NCBI RefSeq assembly: GCF_001043175.1
Contig: NZ_CP011494.1
Span: 806,001 to 870,000, forward strand
Length of the DNA: 64,000 nt
Direction of reading: 5' to 3'
Source: Marinobacter psychrophilus
Lineage (GTDB): Bacteria; Pseudomonadota; Gammaproteobacteria; Pseudomonadales; Oleiphilaceae
Under the pieces are notes generated by a model. It ran no database searches, was not told the DNA's origin, and was given only the letters and a program-made list of their open reading frames with translations. Both the position numbers and the translations under genes were made by a program. Shown here piece by piece: positions 43,854 through 53,332 of the stretch. Each line of letters opens with the position of its first letter. The stretch's first letter is position 1.

Positions 43854-46800
43854 ATGAACCTAAGAAGAAAAATTAATTTTCTCGCGGCGTTTTCTATGAC
43901 GTTGATGGCCAGCGGTTACGTGCCTGTTTCTGCGGCGGCGCCTCTGAATCTAGCCAGTCAGCCTCTCTTTCTTGGCTCGACCGCCCCCCCGTTATTGATG
44001 CTTAACGTTGGAAAGGATCATAAACTTTATTATGAAGCCTACAACGATGCATCAGACTTGAACAACGACGGTGTGCTCGATGTGGGCTACAAGCCAGAAA
44101 TAGACTATTACGGTTACTTTAATAGCTACGCTTGCTACGACTACGAGAGCAGCATCTTTGTTCCGAAGAGCATCAAGTCAGACACTGAGAAAACAGCTAA
44201 GAATAAAACCTGTAGTAATAGTACGGGCAGTTGGAGTGGCGACTTCCTGAACTACATATCCACAGCGCGTATTGATGCGCTGCGCAAAGTGTTCTTCGGC
44301 GGCTTTCGCTCCACAGACACCAACTCCAAGACCGTTCTTGAACGTACCCACATTCCCCAAGACGCCCATACATGGGCTAAAGAGTATCGTAGCCAGGGTG
44401 TCGACGGTTACAACATCGACGATTATACACCGCTGAGCATGCCGCCTTTGGGTCGTGGACATCTATTTGGCAATGTTTCTTACTCGGTGGGCGGTGATCC
44501 TTTACTGCGGGTTCTCCCGAACACGGTTTTCCGCCCTTGGGAGTGGGCATCTATTGAGCGGCCTGTACTTGGAAATGACTGCGTTGCCGGCATTGGTGGT
44601 CCCCGAGTTAGTTGTGAAACGTCGGCAGGTGGCGGTAGTTGGATAATTGCTGAAAGTGCGTTGTTCCAGAATCTTGTAGTCAGCTACTACGATGTGCCGT
44701 CCAGTACCAACTCAACTACAAGCGCTTCCCAATTCGATACCCTGCTTAGTAACAATGAGAAGCCCGGCCAGCAGGTTGGCTCCACTCAGAGTTTGTCAAC
44801 CATTCAGGGTGGTTTAGGAAATCGGGATAATTACATCTCCGTGGTACGCGGAGAAATGGTGATTCCGGAAACCGGGCAGTATGAATTCGCTGTCAATGGT
44901 GATGACGCAGTAGACTTCACCATCACATCGCCTGGTGGCACAGACTATACCCCTTTGGGTTGGTACGGAGGCCACGGCGCATGTACAGCGGATAGCTGCA
45001 AGGGTGATTATTCTGAAAATTATTCACTGGATGCCGGCACCTACCAAGTGATGTTCCGGCATCATGAACAGACCGGTGGCGACAGTTTTGTGCTTTACCG
45101 CAACACCGATAGCGTCTCCTCGAGTTTTGCCGACTACGCTGTGAGAGTTGAAGTCTGTAGATCTGCCGGCCTGCTGGAAGACAACTGCAAAGCCTACAGT
45201 GATGATACCAACACCAGTTATAAGCCCACTGGACTGCTGCATGATTATGGTGAGAACAACAGCATCTTGTTTGGGCTGCTGACGGGGTCGTATGAGAACA
45301 ATCTTCAAGGCGGTGTTTTACGCAAGAACATCAGCTCCTTTCAGGACGAAGTGAACAGTGATGACGGCACCTTTACAGATGTCAACGGTATCGTTTCCAC
45401 TCTGAGTAAGTTGCGGACTGTAAATTTTCAGACCTCTAATTATCAATATCAGTGTGGTTTTATTACCAACAGGGCGCTCGCAAACGGCGAATGCGAAATG
45501 TGGGGCAACCCTATTGCAGAAATGATGTACGAGTCAGTACGTTATTTTTCGGGCAAAACAAGTCCAACAGCCGAGTTTGACATCGGTGCCACAGGCAACA
45601 ATGACGCTGTGCTCGGGTTGCCGAAGCCCGACTGGGTAAATCCTTACGACCCGACCAATGGCCAGCCCTATTGCGCGGCACCGAATATAATGGTGGTGTC
45701 TGACGTAAACGTCAGCTATGACTCGGACACAGTTCCCGGCTCTTCTTTTTCGACCTTTACGGGTGATGTGACCGGGCTGAACGTGACGACACTGTCCGAT
45801 ACCATCACCGCTAACGAATCTGACGTTCCAGGCCTTCACTACATTGGACAATCTGGAGTGGGTGATGATGCAGTTGCGGACAATGCACCGTCAGCAAAAA
45901 ATGTTGTAAGCCTAGCAACGATTCGCGGGCTCGCGCCCGAGGAGCCGACCAAGCTTGGCAGCTATTATTCGGCTGCGATCAGTTATTATGGCTGGCTCAC
46001 GGATCTGTTCCCAAACAGAGGCACGGAAAGTGATCCGACAAACATAAATACTTATGCGGTTGCTCTAGCATCGCCACTGCCGCGCATCAACATTCCGCTG
46101 TTGGGTGGCAACTCGGTTTCATTGGTTCCTTTTGCGAAATCGCCCGGTGGCGCTGGTATTAATGGGGCTGAGGGACAGTTCCAGCCAACTAATACCATTG
46201 TTGATTTTTACGTGGAGAGTATTACCCCAACCTCCGGCAGCTTCCTGATTAACTTTGAGGACGTAGAGCAGGGCGCCGACCATGATATGGATGCGATCGC
46301 GCGGTATCAGTATGACTTGAATAATGATGGCACGGTGACCGTTAAGGTCGACTCACTCTATGCCGCTGGCGGTATCGATCAGCATATGGGATATGTTGTT
46401 TCAGGTACTTCCAAGGATGGTATTTATCTGGTTGTTCATGACAGAAACGGTAGAGTGCCGACGTACTATTTGGATACCCCTGCGGAAAGAGCCGACCCGG
46501 GGGCACCTAGAGGCACTGCGAAATTAACCCTCTCAAGCACGCGTGTCTTTACGCCTAGTGGCGCTGCCGCGGCAACTCTGCTTAAAGATCCGCTCTACTT
46601 CGCTGCGAAATGGGGGGGGTTCATTGACAAGAACGATAATAACATTCCCGACCTGACAGAAGAGTGGGACAGCAAGGACAACATTACTCAGGCAAACACC
46701 CCGGATGGCGTTCCCGACAATTATTTTCAGGTGACCAACGCGCTGGGCCTGAAAGAACAGTTGAGTACGGCGTTTGATCTTATCCTGGCGCAGGAAGGAT

Positions 46801-48980
46801 CAGCATCAACAGTTACCGTCAACTCCGGTGCGTTGAATACGAATACCCTTTTGTTCCAGGCCGTTTTCAATGCTGACGACTGGTCAGGTGATGTCCTTGC
46901 TTACCCAGTTGAAGGCAATGGGCTTGGAACGGAAGTTTGGAAATTTGCGGACGTTTTGAAAAATCAGTTGTCGCCAGTTAATGGTTTTTTAGCCAATCGT
47001 GAAGTTGTGACCTACAACCCGGCGGAAGGGGTCGGTGTTGCCTTCACCTGGCCTGTTGACCCGGACGCACTTGCGTCAACCGATATCAGCCAAGCACAGG
47101 TTGATGCACTGCGAAGCGGTGTAACTTCCAATGCTGACGATTATGGTAAGTCGCTGCTCAACTTTATTCGCGGTGATCAGAGCGAAGAGGGCGCGAATGT
47201 GGGCTCAGAAACCAAATTGGAGTTTCGCGAGCGAGAGACCGTTTTGGGCGATATCGTCAACTCGGACCCGCTGTTTGTGCCGGAGCCTGGTTTTTTCTAT
47301 CCGGACAACTGGGGCGCTTCGGCTTTAGAGAACAGCAAACCCTATTCGGATTTCCGCCAGGCATTCAAAGATCGCGAGCCTGTTCTGTACTTTGGTGCCA
47401 ACGACGGGCTTTTTCATGCCATCAATGCATACGCGAACAATAGTGACACCAATGCTGGACCGATCCGCACAGATGGCGGTGAAGAGTTGCTTGCTTACTT
47501 GCCATCGCTGGTTACAGACAACTTGAATGCGCTATCTGATCCCAATTACAGTCACCAGTATTACGTTGACGGGCCGTCAACTTACGGTGACGTTTTCTTC
47601 AATAACAATTGGCACACTGTGCTGGTTGGGGCGCTTGGGAAAGGTGGTCAAGGCCTGTTCGCGCTGGACATCACCAACCCGAAAGGCACCGTCACAGGTT
47701 ATCCGAGCTTCGATGAAGCTAATGCCAGTGACCTCGTGCTCTGGGAGTTCTCGGATGCGGACGATCGCGATATGGGTTATAGCTACGGCGACCCGGTTAT
47801 CGTTCGTATGAACAACGGTGAATGGGCGGCTATTTTTAGCAATGGTTATAACAATACCGAAAATGACGGTATTTCCAGCATTACGGGCAACGCTGTTCTC
47901 TACGTCGTAAATATTGAGACAGGCGCGCTGATCAGCAAGCTCGACACCGCAGCTGGCACCGAAGACGATCCGCAGGGCCTGTCACGGCCGAATGGTCTTG
48001 CGTCGCCCGCGGTCATCGATGAAGACGGTGACTATATTGCCGACACCATTTATGCCGGCGATTTGTTCGGCAACCTGTGGAAGTTTGACGTGTCCAGTGC
48101 CGATAAGGCTAACTGGGGAGTATCATTTGAGTCCACTGATGGTCCGGAGCCATTGTTTGTGGCGAAGGACAGTAATGGTAATGCGTTATCGATTACGTCT
48201 AGACCTAGTGTGGGTTCCCACCCAGACTTCTCTATAGCGCCAGATGACGTCATTGTGTACTTCGGCACTGGTAAATATCTGGAGTCAGGAGACAATAATC
48301 CAAGCGGCCAGAACACTCAGGGATTCTTTGCTATATGGGATGATGGGACTCAGGTTTCGGGTCGTTCAGATCTTTTGCAACAGTCAATTATTGGTGAAGC
48401 GAGTAACGAAGATTTTGACTTCCGCTTGACGACGGATAATGAAATTCGCTGGGAGGAAGTGGTTAGTGGAGCTTCAACGCTGCCAGCCTATCGTGGCTGG
48501 TTCATGGACCTGATCAACACCGGAGTCGAAACTCCCGACAACGCAGGAGAGCGCGTCGTTTTTGCGCCGATCATCCGAAATGACAGGATTATCTTCACAA
48601 CGCTGATTCCAAGCCTTGACCAATGCGCTGCAGGCGGGTCTGGCTGGTTAATGGAAGTGAGTGCGATCAGTGGCGCCCGGCTGCCGCAGTCCCCGTTCGA
48701 TGTAAATGACGACGGCGTCTTCAACGATGCAGACTTGGTTGATTTCGACGGCGACACCGACAGTGCCCCATTGCCAACCAGTGGTATTCGCAAAGCAGGT
48801 GGCCTTGAAGGTGGGTCCGGCATTCCGACTCCGCCGGCGATACTTGATGATCCTGAATGCCCGAACGGAGTCTGCAGCGAGCTTAAGTTCACCGGTACGT
48901 CTAAGGCTACTGTTGAATCCATACGGGAGTCGTCCAGCCCATACTCGCAAGGACGACAAAATTGGCGTGAGGTTAACTGA
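43854..48980 (+). CDS. pilY1: Pilus tip adhesin PilY1, large form with PA14-like insertion
   Basis: Tip-associated adhesin and pilus biogenesis factor of 1708 residues; P. aeruginosa PilY1 is about 1160. Order: signal peptide (about 1-30), an N-terminal domain starting [19 protein letters not shown] without a clear MIDAS, a PA14-like domain (about 322-415) with Asp350-Asp351, a segment [10 protein letters not shown] near 617 that recalls a MIDAS, and a C-terminal beta-propeller (about 1000-1560) with the calcium loop DEDGDYIAD at 1389-1397, where P. aeruginosa has its calcium site. An EF-hand-like loop starts at Asp1616. C7 (43984-43990) and G8 (46612-46619) runs lie in the reading frame. The frame is open throughout. 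Overlaps pilE by one base. Confidence 0.93.
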   Translation: MNLRRKINFLAAFSMTLMASGYVPVSAAAPLNLASQPLFLGSTAPPLLMLNVGKDHKLYYEAYNDASDLNNDGVLDVGYKPEIDYYGYFNSYACYDYESSIFVPKSIKSDTEKTAKNKTCSNSTGSWSGDFLNYISTARIDALRKVFFGGFRSTDTNSKTVLERTHIPQDAHTWAKEYRSQGVDGYNIDDYTPLSMPPLGRGHLFGNVSYSVGGDPLLRVLPNTVFRPWEWASIERPVLGNDCVAGIGGPRVSCETSAGGGSWIIAESALFQNLVVSYYDVPSSTNSTTSASQFDTLLSNNEKPGQQVGSTQSLSTIQGGLGNRDNYISVVRGEMVIPETGQYEFAVNGDDAVDFTITSPGGTDYTPLGWYGGHGACTADSCKGDYSENYSLDAGTYQVMFRHHEQTGGDSFVLYRNTDSVSSSFADYAVRVEVCRSAGLLEDNCKAYSDDTNTSYKPTGLLHDYGENNSILFGLLTGSYENNLQGGVLRKNISSFQDEVNSDDGTFTDVNGIVSTLSKLRTVNFQTSNYQYQCGFITNRALANGECEMWGNPIAEMMYESVRYFSGKTSPTAEFDIGATGNNDAVLGLPKPDWVNPYDPTNGQPYCAAPNIMVVSDVNVSYDSDTVPGSSFSTFTGDVTGLNVTTLSDTITANESDVPGLHYIGQSGVGDDAVADNAPSAKNVVSLATIRGLAPEEPTKLGSYYSAAISYYGWLTDLFPNRGTESDPTNINTYAVALASPLPRINIPLLGGNSVSLVPFAKSPGGAGINGAEGQFQPTNTIVDFYVESITPTSGSFLINFEDVEQGADHDMDAIARYQYDLNNDGTVTVKVDSLYAAGGIDQHMGYVVSGTSKDGIYLVVHDRNGRVPTYYLDTPAERADPGAPRGTAKLTLSSTRVFTPSGAAAATLLKDPLYFAAKWGGFIDKNDNNIPDLTEEWDSKDNITQANTPDGVPDNYFQVTNALGLKEQLSTAFDLILAQEGSASTVTVNSGALNTNTLLFQAVFNADDWSGDVLAYPVEGNGLGTEVWKFADVLKNQLSPVNGFLANREVVTYNPAEGVGVAFTWPVDPDALASTDISQAQVDALRSGVTSNADDYGKSLLNFIRGDQSEEGANVGSETKLEFRERETVLGDIVNSDPLFVPEPGFFYPDNWGASALENSKPYSDFRQAFKDREPVLYFGANDGLFHAINAYANNSDTNAGPIRTDGGEELLAYLPSLVTDNLNALSDPNYSHQYYVDGPSTYGDVFFNNNWHTVLVGALGKGGQGLFALDITNPKGTVTGYPSFDEANASDLVLWEFSDADDRDMGYSYGDPVIVRMNNGEWAAIFSNGYNNTENDGISSITGNAVLYVVNIETGALISKLDTAAGTEDDPQGLSRPNGLASPAVIDEDGDYIADTIYAGDLFGNLWKFDVSSADKANWGVSFESTDGPEPLFVAKDSNGNALSITSRPSVGSHPDFSIAPDDVIVYFGTGKYLESGDNNPSGQNTQGFFAIWDDGTQVSGRSDLLQQSIIGEASNEDFDFRLTTDNEIRWEEVVSGASTLPAYRGWFMDLINTGVETPDNAGERVVFAPIIRNDRIIFTTLIPSLDQCAAGGSGWLMEVSAISGARLPQSPFDVNDDGVFNDADLVDFDGDTDSAPLPTSGIRKAGGLEGGSGIPTPPAILDDPECPNGVCSELKFTGTSKATVESIRESSSPYSQGRQNWREVN

Positions 48981-49450
48981 TGGATCAGAAACACGTTTTC
49001 AATGGTCAGACTGCCTGGTTCCGAGATGGAACCAGACAGAAAGGCTTTACTTTGATCGAGGTTATGATTGTCGTGGCGATAATCGGCATTCTTGCCGCTA
49101 TCGCCATTCCCTCTTATCAGAGCTATGTACAAAAAGCGCGACGCGTTGATGCGCAGGCCGCGTTGACTGAAATGGCCCAGGCAATGGAGGCGGCTTATGC
49201 TCGCAATTTTAGCTACGAAGGGCAGGCTACAGGCCCAGCGGATACAGGTGCACCAAGCGCTGCAATTTTGCGAAGCTCGAGCGTGGACTTCTACACCCTG
49301 ACTATCAGCGCCGCCGCGAAAAACTCGTACGCACTGAGCGCAGCGCCCAGTGGAGCACAGGTACAAGACAAGTGTGGCACGCTGAGTATAGACAATACTG
49401 GCCAAAAATCTGCAAATAAGGGCGGTACCGCTGTCAGTGATTGTTGGTGA
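48980..49450 (+). CDS. pilE: Minor pilin PilE
   Basis: Pilin-like protein of 156 residues with the classic mature N-terminus [20 protein letters not shown]. The leader is unusually long, 22 residues ending RQKG; no ATG, GTG or TTG occurs in frame between the chosen start and the cleavage site, so the long leader is real if the gene starts with a usual codon. GAGGT lies before the ATG. Two C-terminal cysteines form the usual D-region loop. In PilE-type minor pilins the function is tip priming, not the main fibre. Confidence 0.9.
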   Translation: MDQKHVFNGQTAWFRDGTRQKGFTLIEVMIVVAIIGILAAIAIPSYQSYVQKARRVDAQAALTEMAQAMEAAYARNFSYEGQATGPADTGAPSAAILRSSSVDFYTLTISAAAKNSYALSAAPSGAQVQDKCGTLSIDNTGQKSANKGGTAVSDCW

Positions 49451-49461
49451 TGTATGTTGCT

Positions 49462-49489
49462 CAGCTAACAGCTAACAGCTAACAGCTGA
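49462..49489. repeat. Heptanucleotide tandem repeat CAGCTAA
   Basis: Three perfect CAGCTAA units and a fourth (CAGCTGA) lie between the pilE stop and the end of the antisense pilin gene. The TAG stop and the last Cys codon of that gene fall inside the array, so its C-terminus is defined by the repeat. Confidence 0.85.
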
Positions 49490-50039
49490 TGGGTGTTCCA
49501 GGGGATCGCTCTTCGATACCGTCGCCGTTGAAATCCGCGGACGTGCGGATGCGTCCAGCAAATGAAATTACAAGAGCTCGTCCGCCTTCGGTGAAAAGTG
49601 GATGACAAAACTCTACAGAGCCAGCTGTCCCATGAGCCGTGCCGATGGTGTCAAACTGAAAATGGGCACGGCTGGCGGGGCGCTTGGTCAGCTTCCACTG
49701 GCCGAGGTCGACGTCGATACGGCGCAATGTCAGTTCATGGCTATCTAATTGACCATTTTTATTGTTGTCTATAAAAGCCGTGATAGAGCCACTCCAGTCG
49801 TTATGGCACATATCCGAGTTGTCTAAAGGACAAACGGTAATGAGTTGTTGCTGATGGATGGCTTCAAGTCGTGCGAAGTTAAACAGTGTCAGCAGATCGT
49901 TACGAACCTGGTCTGCTTTGTTGGAGCGGGCTAGTTGATCAAAGGTGGGTAGGGTAAAACTGAGCAAAATACTGGTTATGGCAACGCAGACCATCAGCTC
50001 TGGCAGGGTAAACCCTTCACTGTAAGTTGGGTATCTCAC
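49479..50039 (-). CDS. fimT: FimT/GspH-type minor pilin with EF-hand-like loop
   Basis: Prepilin-like protein of 186 residues with leader ending SEG and mature start FTLPELMVCVAITSILLSF (Glu5 present). The body is a GspH/FimT domain with LLTLFNFARLEAI. Residues 91-102, DNNKNGQLDSHE, fit the 12-residue EF-hand calcium loop; near the C-terminus DFNGDGIEE is a second Asp-rich loop. It lies on the pilR strand, convergent to pilE, at the place of fimT in Pseudomonas. The symbol rests on that position. Confidence 0.78.
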   Translation of the reverse strand: MRYPTYSEGFTLPELMVCVAITSILLSFTLPTFDQLARSNKADQVRNDLLTLFNFARLEAIHQQQLITVCPLDNSDMCHNDWSGSITAFIDNNKNGQLDSHELTLRRIDVDLGQWKLTKRPASRAHFQFDTIGTAHGTAGSVEFCHPLFTEGGRALVISFAGRIRTSADFNGDGIEERSPGTPISC

Positions 50040-50114
50040 GGTTAAAGTCCTTTTTGGATTTTTAGATGCTCGTCCTGAGCAATCTCAGATTACCGTATCC
50101 GGCAGTGTGTTTTG

Positions 50115-51500
50115 TTAATCCAGTCCCAACTTCTTCAACTTATACCGCAACGCCCGAAAACTAATCCCCAGCTTTTTCGCCGCCGCCGTCTTATTCCAGC
50201 GCGTTGCCTCAAGCGCCTGCTCAATAGCTTTGCGCTCTATGCCTTCCAGATATCCCTCAAGGTCCAGGCCCTGCTCCGATAGTTTGATATCCTCCGTTGC
50301 CATTACCTCGCCCGTAGGTGCTAGCCAAGACGGATCAATATGGCTGCTAGAGCTGCCCAGCTGAAGGTCGCTGCTATCAATAACGTCACTGTCGCAAAGG
50401 GTAAACGCCCGCTCTAGTATGTTTTCAAGTTCGCGCACATTACCGGGAAAATGGTAGCCCTTTAAATAGTCGATGGCGGCGTCGGAAAGAGCGATAGGAG
50501 TGCACTCGTATTCGCGAGCAATGCGCTGCAGGATGTGCCGGGCCAGCAGCGCTATGTCGCCGCTGCGTTCACGCAGGGGCGGCACGCGAATTTCAATCAC
50601 GTTAATGCGATAGAACAGGTCCTGTCGGAACAGGCCATTCTGCACCAGCCCCGGAAGGTCTTTATGGGTGGCGCTAAGCACGCGAATATCCACCGGCACT
50701 TCGTGGCTGTCGCCCACAGGGCGTACGGCTTTTTCCTGAATGGCCCGCAGAAGTTTTACCTGCATGGGCAATGGCAGGTCAGCGATTTCATCCAGAAACA
50801 GAGTGCCGCCCCTGGCGCTTTGAAACAGGCCTGCTTTGTTATCGACGGCTCCGGTAAAGCTGCCTTTTTTGTGGCCGAAAAATTCGCTTTCCATTAGCTC
50901 AGAAGGAATGGCACCACAGTTCACAGCTATGAACGGCCCGTCACATCTGGGGCCCTGCTGGTGAATGGTGCGCGCGACCAGTTCTTTACCGCTGCCGGAT
51001 TCGCCTTGAATAAAGACCGGCGCCTGGCTGCGGGCAAGTTTGCGGGCCTGATTGCGTAACGTATGAATCTGGGCGGAATTGCCCAGCAGCAAGCCATGGT
51101 CGCTATTGTCTTCCTGAGCAGGCTCCGGGTTTTGGGCCAGTTTCAGGGCGGTGTTGACTAGCTCTCGAAGCCGCGGTAATTCAACGGGCTTTGACACAAA
51201 ATCAAAAGCACCTGCTTTCAAGGACTCAATAGCGGTGTCCATACTGCCGTAGGCGGTTATAACGGCGACTGGCGTGTTGGGCGCATGCTGCTGAATCCAT
51301 TGCACCAGCTCTATGCCTTTGCCATCTGGCAGGTTCATATCGGTCAGGCACACATTTGGCGTGTGCTTTTGCATGCCCGCGATGCCCTCGGCTAGAGTGC
51401 CCGCAGTGACTGTGTTCAGGCCCATGCGACTGAGAGTGATCTCTAGCAGGTCACGGATGTCGGGTTCGTCGTCCACGATCAGCGCGGTAAGTTTGGTCAT
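50115..51500 (-). CDS. pilR: Type IV pilus response regulator PilR
   Basis: NtrC-family activator of sigma-54 promoters, classically the pilA promoter. Receiver domain with phospho-acceptor Asp54 (TDMNLPDG), AAA+ domain with GESGSGKE and the sigma-54 contact loop GSFTGA, and a Fis-type helix-turn-helix at the C-terminus (TAAAKKLGISFRALRYK). I start at MTKLTALIVDDEPDI (51500) behind GAAGGA; the reading from 51554 is too long. Eight bases after pilS. Confidence 0.95.
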   Translation of the reverse strand: MTKLTALIVDDEPDIRDLLEITLSRMGLNTVTAGTLAEGIAGMQKHTPNVCLTDMNLPDGKGIELVQWIQQHAPNTPVAVITAYGSMDTAIESLKAGAFDFVSKPVELPRLRELVNTALKLAQNPEPAQEDNSDHGLLLGNSAQIHTLRNQARKLARSQAPVFIQGESGSGKELVARTIHQQGPRCDGPFIAVNCGAIPSELMESEFFGHKKGSFTGAVDNKAGLFQSARGGTLFLDEIADLPLPMQVKLLRAIQEKAVRPVGDSHEVPVDIRVLSATHKDLPGLVQNGLFRQDLFYRINVIEIRVPPLRERSGDIALLARHILQRIAREYECTPIALSDAAIDYLKGYHFPGNVRELENILERAFTLCDSDVIDSSDLQLGSSSSHIDPSWLAPTGEVMATEDIKLSEQGLDLEGYLEGIERKAIEQALEATRWNKTAAAKKLGISFRALRYKLKKLGLD

Positions 51501-51508
51501 ATGGTCCT

Positions 51509-53191
51509 TCAGATGATACGCCCGGGGTGCGCAAACATAATGCGAAAGCAGCAACCTGGACGTTTGGTGTTAATCAACGACAGGTGGGCCTGATTCGCCT
51601 CACACAATTCTTTTGCCAGATAAAGGCCCAGTCCGGTGCCGCTTTTGTCGGTTGTAAAAAACGGTTCGAATACAGACGACGTGTTTTCTTTGGCAATTCC
51701 CGGGCCGTAATCCTTGATATCAATAAAAGCGCAGGCACCGTCAGCGGCGATTCCGGTGATTATTTCTATTTTAGCCTCGCCACAATGCAATTGACTGAAG
51801 CGTAGGCCATTGTCGCATAGGTTGATAAGAATTTGTTCCAACTGGCTGGTGTCGAAACGTGCTGAGGGGTGAGTGTCAGGCTGAACGCTAAGGCGGATAA
51901 GCACGGATTTATGTGGACTGCGGGATTGCACGAAACCGTCACGAAACTGTTCTAACCAGGGCTGTAGGTCAATTAGCTCGGCGGCTGAGGCTTCACGGCG
52001 AGATACACCCAGCACATTCTCTATAATGGCGTTCACACGTTTTGAGTGGCGATGAATAATCGCCAGCATCTTTTGGTCTGTGTTATCCATATTCGGCGAC
52101 TCGTCCAAAAGCTGCGCTGCGTGGCTGATTGCACCCAGCGGGTTGCGAATTTCATGGGCGATGCTGGCCGTTAACTGGCCTAGTGAGGCCAGTTTTATCT
52201 GTTGCGCCTGCTGGGTTACGCGGCTGATATCTTCTAGAAACACCAACACCAGCTCCCCGCTGTTTTGGTCCAGGTGCGCAAACGTGGCTTGGATGGGCGG
52301 CGACGTGATTGTGGGCTGAAACGGCGCGATGATTTGTTGCGGATGCAGCAGCCAGCTTTTGAATCCGGTTAGCAGGCTTGCGGGCAGAAAGTGCGCGCCC
52401 GTTGTTTTCTCGATTTCTGCTGACTGCGCAGAAAACGTATACCCTGCCAGCATCTCGCTGGCAGCGGTGTTCATTAGGCGAACCTGGCCTTCACGGTCTA
52501 ACACCAGTATACCGGTGCGCATGCGCTGAATGATTTGTTGGTTAATCTGCTCCAGCTCGGCGAGGCTACGGGCACGACTGTTGGCAAGAGTTTCGCTGCG
52601 GCGCAGGCGGATGGCGATGTATTGCAATGCAGCGGCAGTCACAAAATAAACAATACCCAATGACCCGGCACTTACTACGTCATCGGCGCTTTTGCCCTGT
52701 TCCAGCATGGCCCAAAGTGCAATGGCCAGTGAACTGAGAGTGGCTAAGGCAGCGTAAAATGTACCCATGCGCCCTGGCGTCATGATGTTGCCAGCGGCGA
52801 CTGACACGATCACCAGGTTTGCCATGCCATTGGTGATGCCGGAACTGCTGACCAGCAGGCCATGAATAATCAGTATATCCAGCAAAATGGAGACGCTGAT
52901 GTTGCGCTCACTGGGCTGGAAACCGGTAAGCATTAACACGGCTATAAAGGCGTTTACGGCCAGATAGGAGATTACCCCTGCCTGAAAGTAGTCCAGTTGG
53001 CGGAAGCGGCCGTCAAAACTGGTGGTATCCACCAGCAGTAGCCCGATAAGCAATATGCCCAGCACCAGACGATAGTAGTTATAAACCCGAAACAGCTCGC
53101 CGCGCTGGCGTGTGCTCAGCAAGTCGCCGGCACTGGCCACTGGTGCCGTCGTTTTGGAAAGCGTGGAAGACGCTGTCATAAAGTGTGCCAT
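51509..53191 (-). CDS. pilS: Type IV pilus sensor histidine kinase PilS
   Basis: Inner-membrane kinase for PilR that senses pilin levels in Pseudomonas. Six membrane segments lie in the first about 200 residues, then a PAS-like region, the H-box ASIAHEIRNPLG with the phosphorylated His at about 346, and HATPase motifs NLCDNGLRFS and GTGLGLYLAKE. The start is uncertain: GTG 53197, ATG 53191 or ATG 53179, none with a strong ribosome site. Upstream of pilR as usual. Confidence 0.94.
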   Translation of the reverse strand: MAHFMTASSTLSKTTAPVASAGDLLSTRQRGELFRVYNYYRLVLGILLIGLLLVDTTSFDGRFRQLDYFQAGVISYLAVNAFIAVLMLTGFQPSERNISVSILLDILIIHGLLVSSSGITNGMANLVIVSVAAGNIMTPGRMGTFYAALATLSSLAIALWAMLEQGKSADDVVSAGSLGIVYFVTAAALQYIAIRLRRSETLANSRARSLAELEQINQQIIQRMRTGILVLDREGQVRLMNTAASEMLAGYTFSAQSAEIEKTTGAHFLPASLLTGFKSWLLHPQQIIAPFQPTITSPPIQATFAHLDQNSGELVLVFLEDISRVTQQAQQIKLASLGQLTASIAHEIRNPLGAISHAAQLLDESPNMDNTDQKMLAIIHRHSKRVNAIIENVLGVSRREASAAELIDLQPWLEQFRDGFVQSRSPHKSVLIRLSVQPDTHPSARFDTSQLEQILINLCDNGLRFSQLHCGEAKIEIITGIAADGACAFIDIKDYGPGIAKENTSSVFEPFFTTDKSGTGLGLYLAKELCEANQAHLSLINTKRPGCCFRIMFAHPGRII

Positions 53192-53290
53192 ATACACGGT
53201 GGAGGCAGCATTTAGCTGCCAGTAGTAGTGGTGGTGTCGACGCTTACGCCCACTAAGGGCGCTGCCGCAGACTTGGCGCGGCTGCGTATT

Positions 53291-53296
53291 TATAAT
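53291..53296 (+). promoter_or_regulatory. Candidate -10 box for nadE
   Basis: TATAAT matches the sigma-70 -10 consensus 37 bases before the nadE start. No good -35 hexamer is seen at normal spacing. Confidence 0.35.
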
Positions 53297-53332
53297 AGCC
53301 TTTTTTAAGGCATCAGTAACAGGAACCGACCT

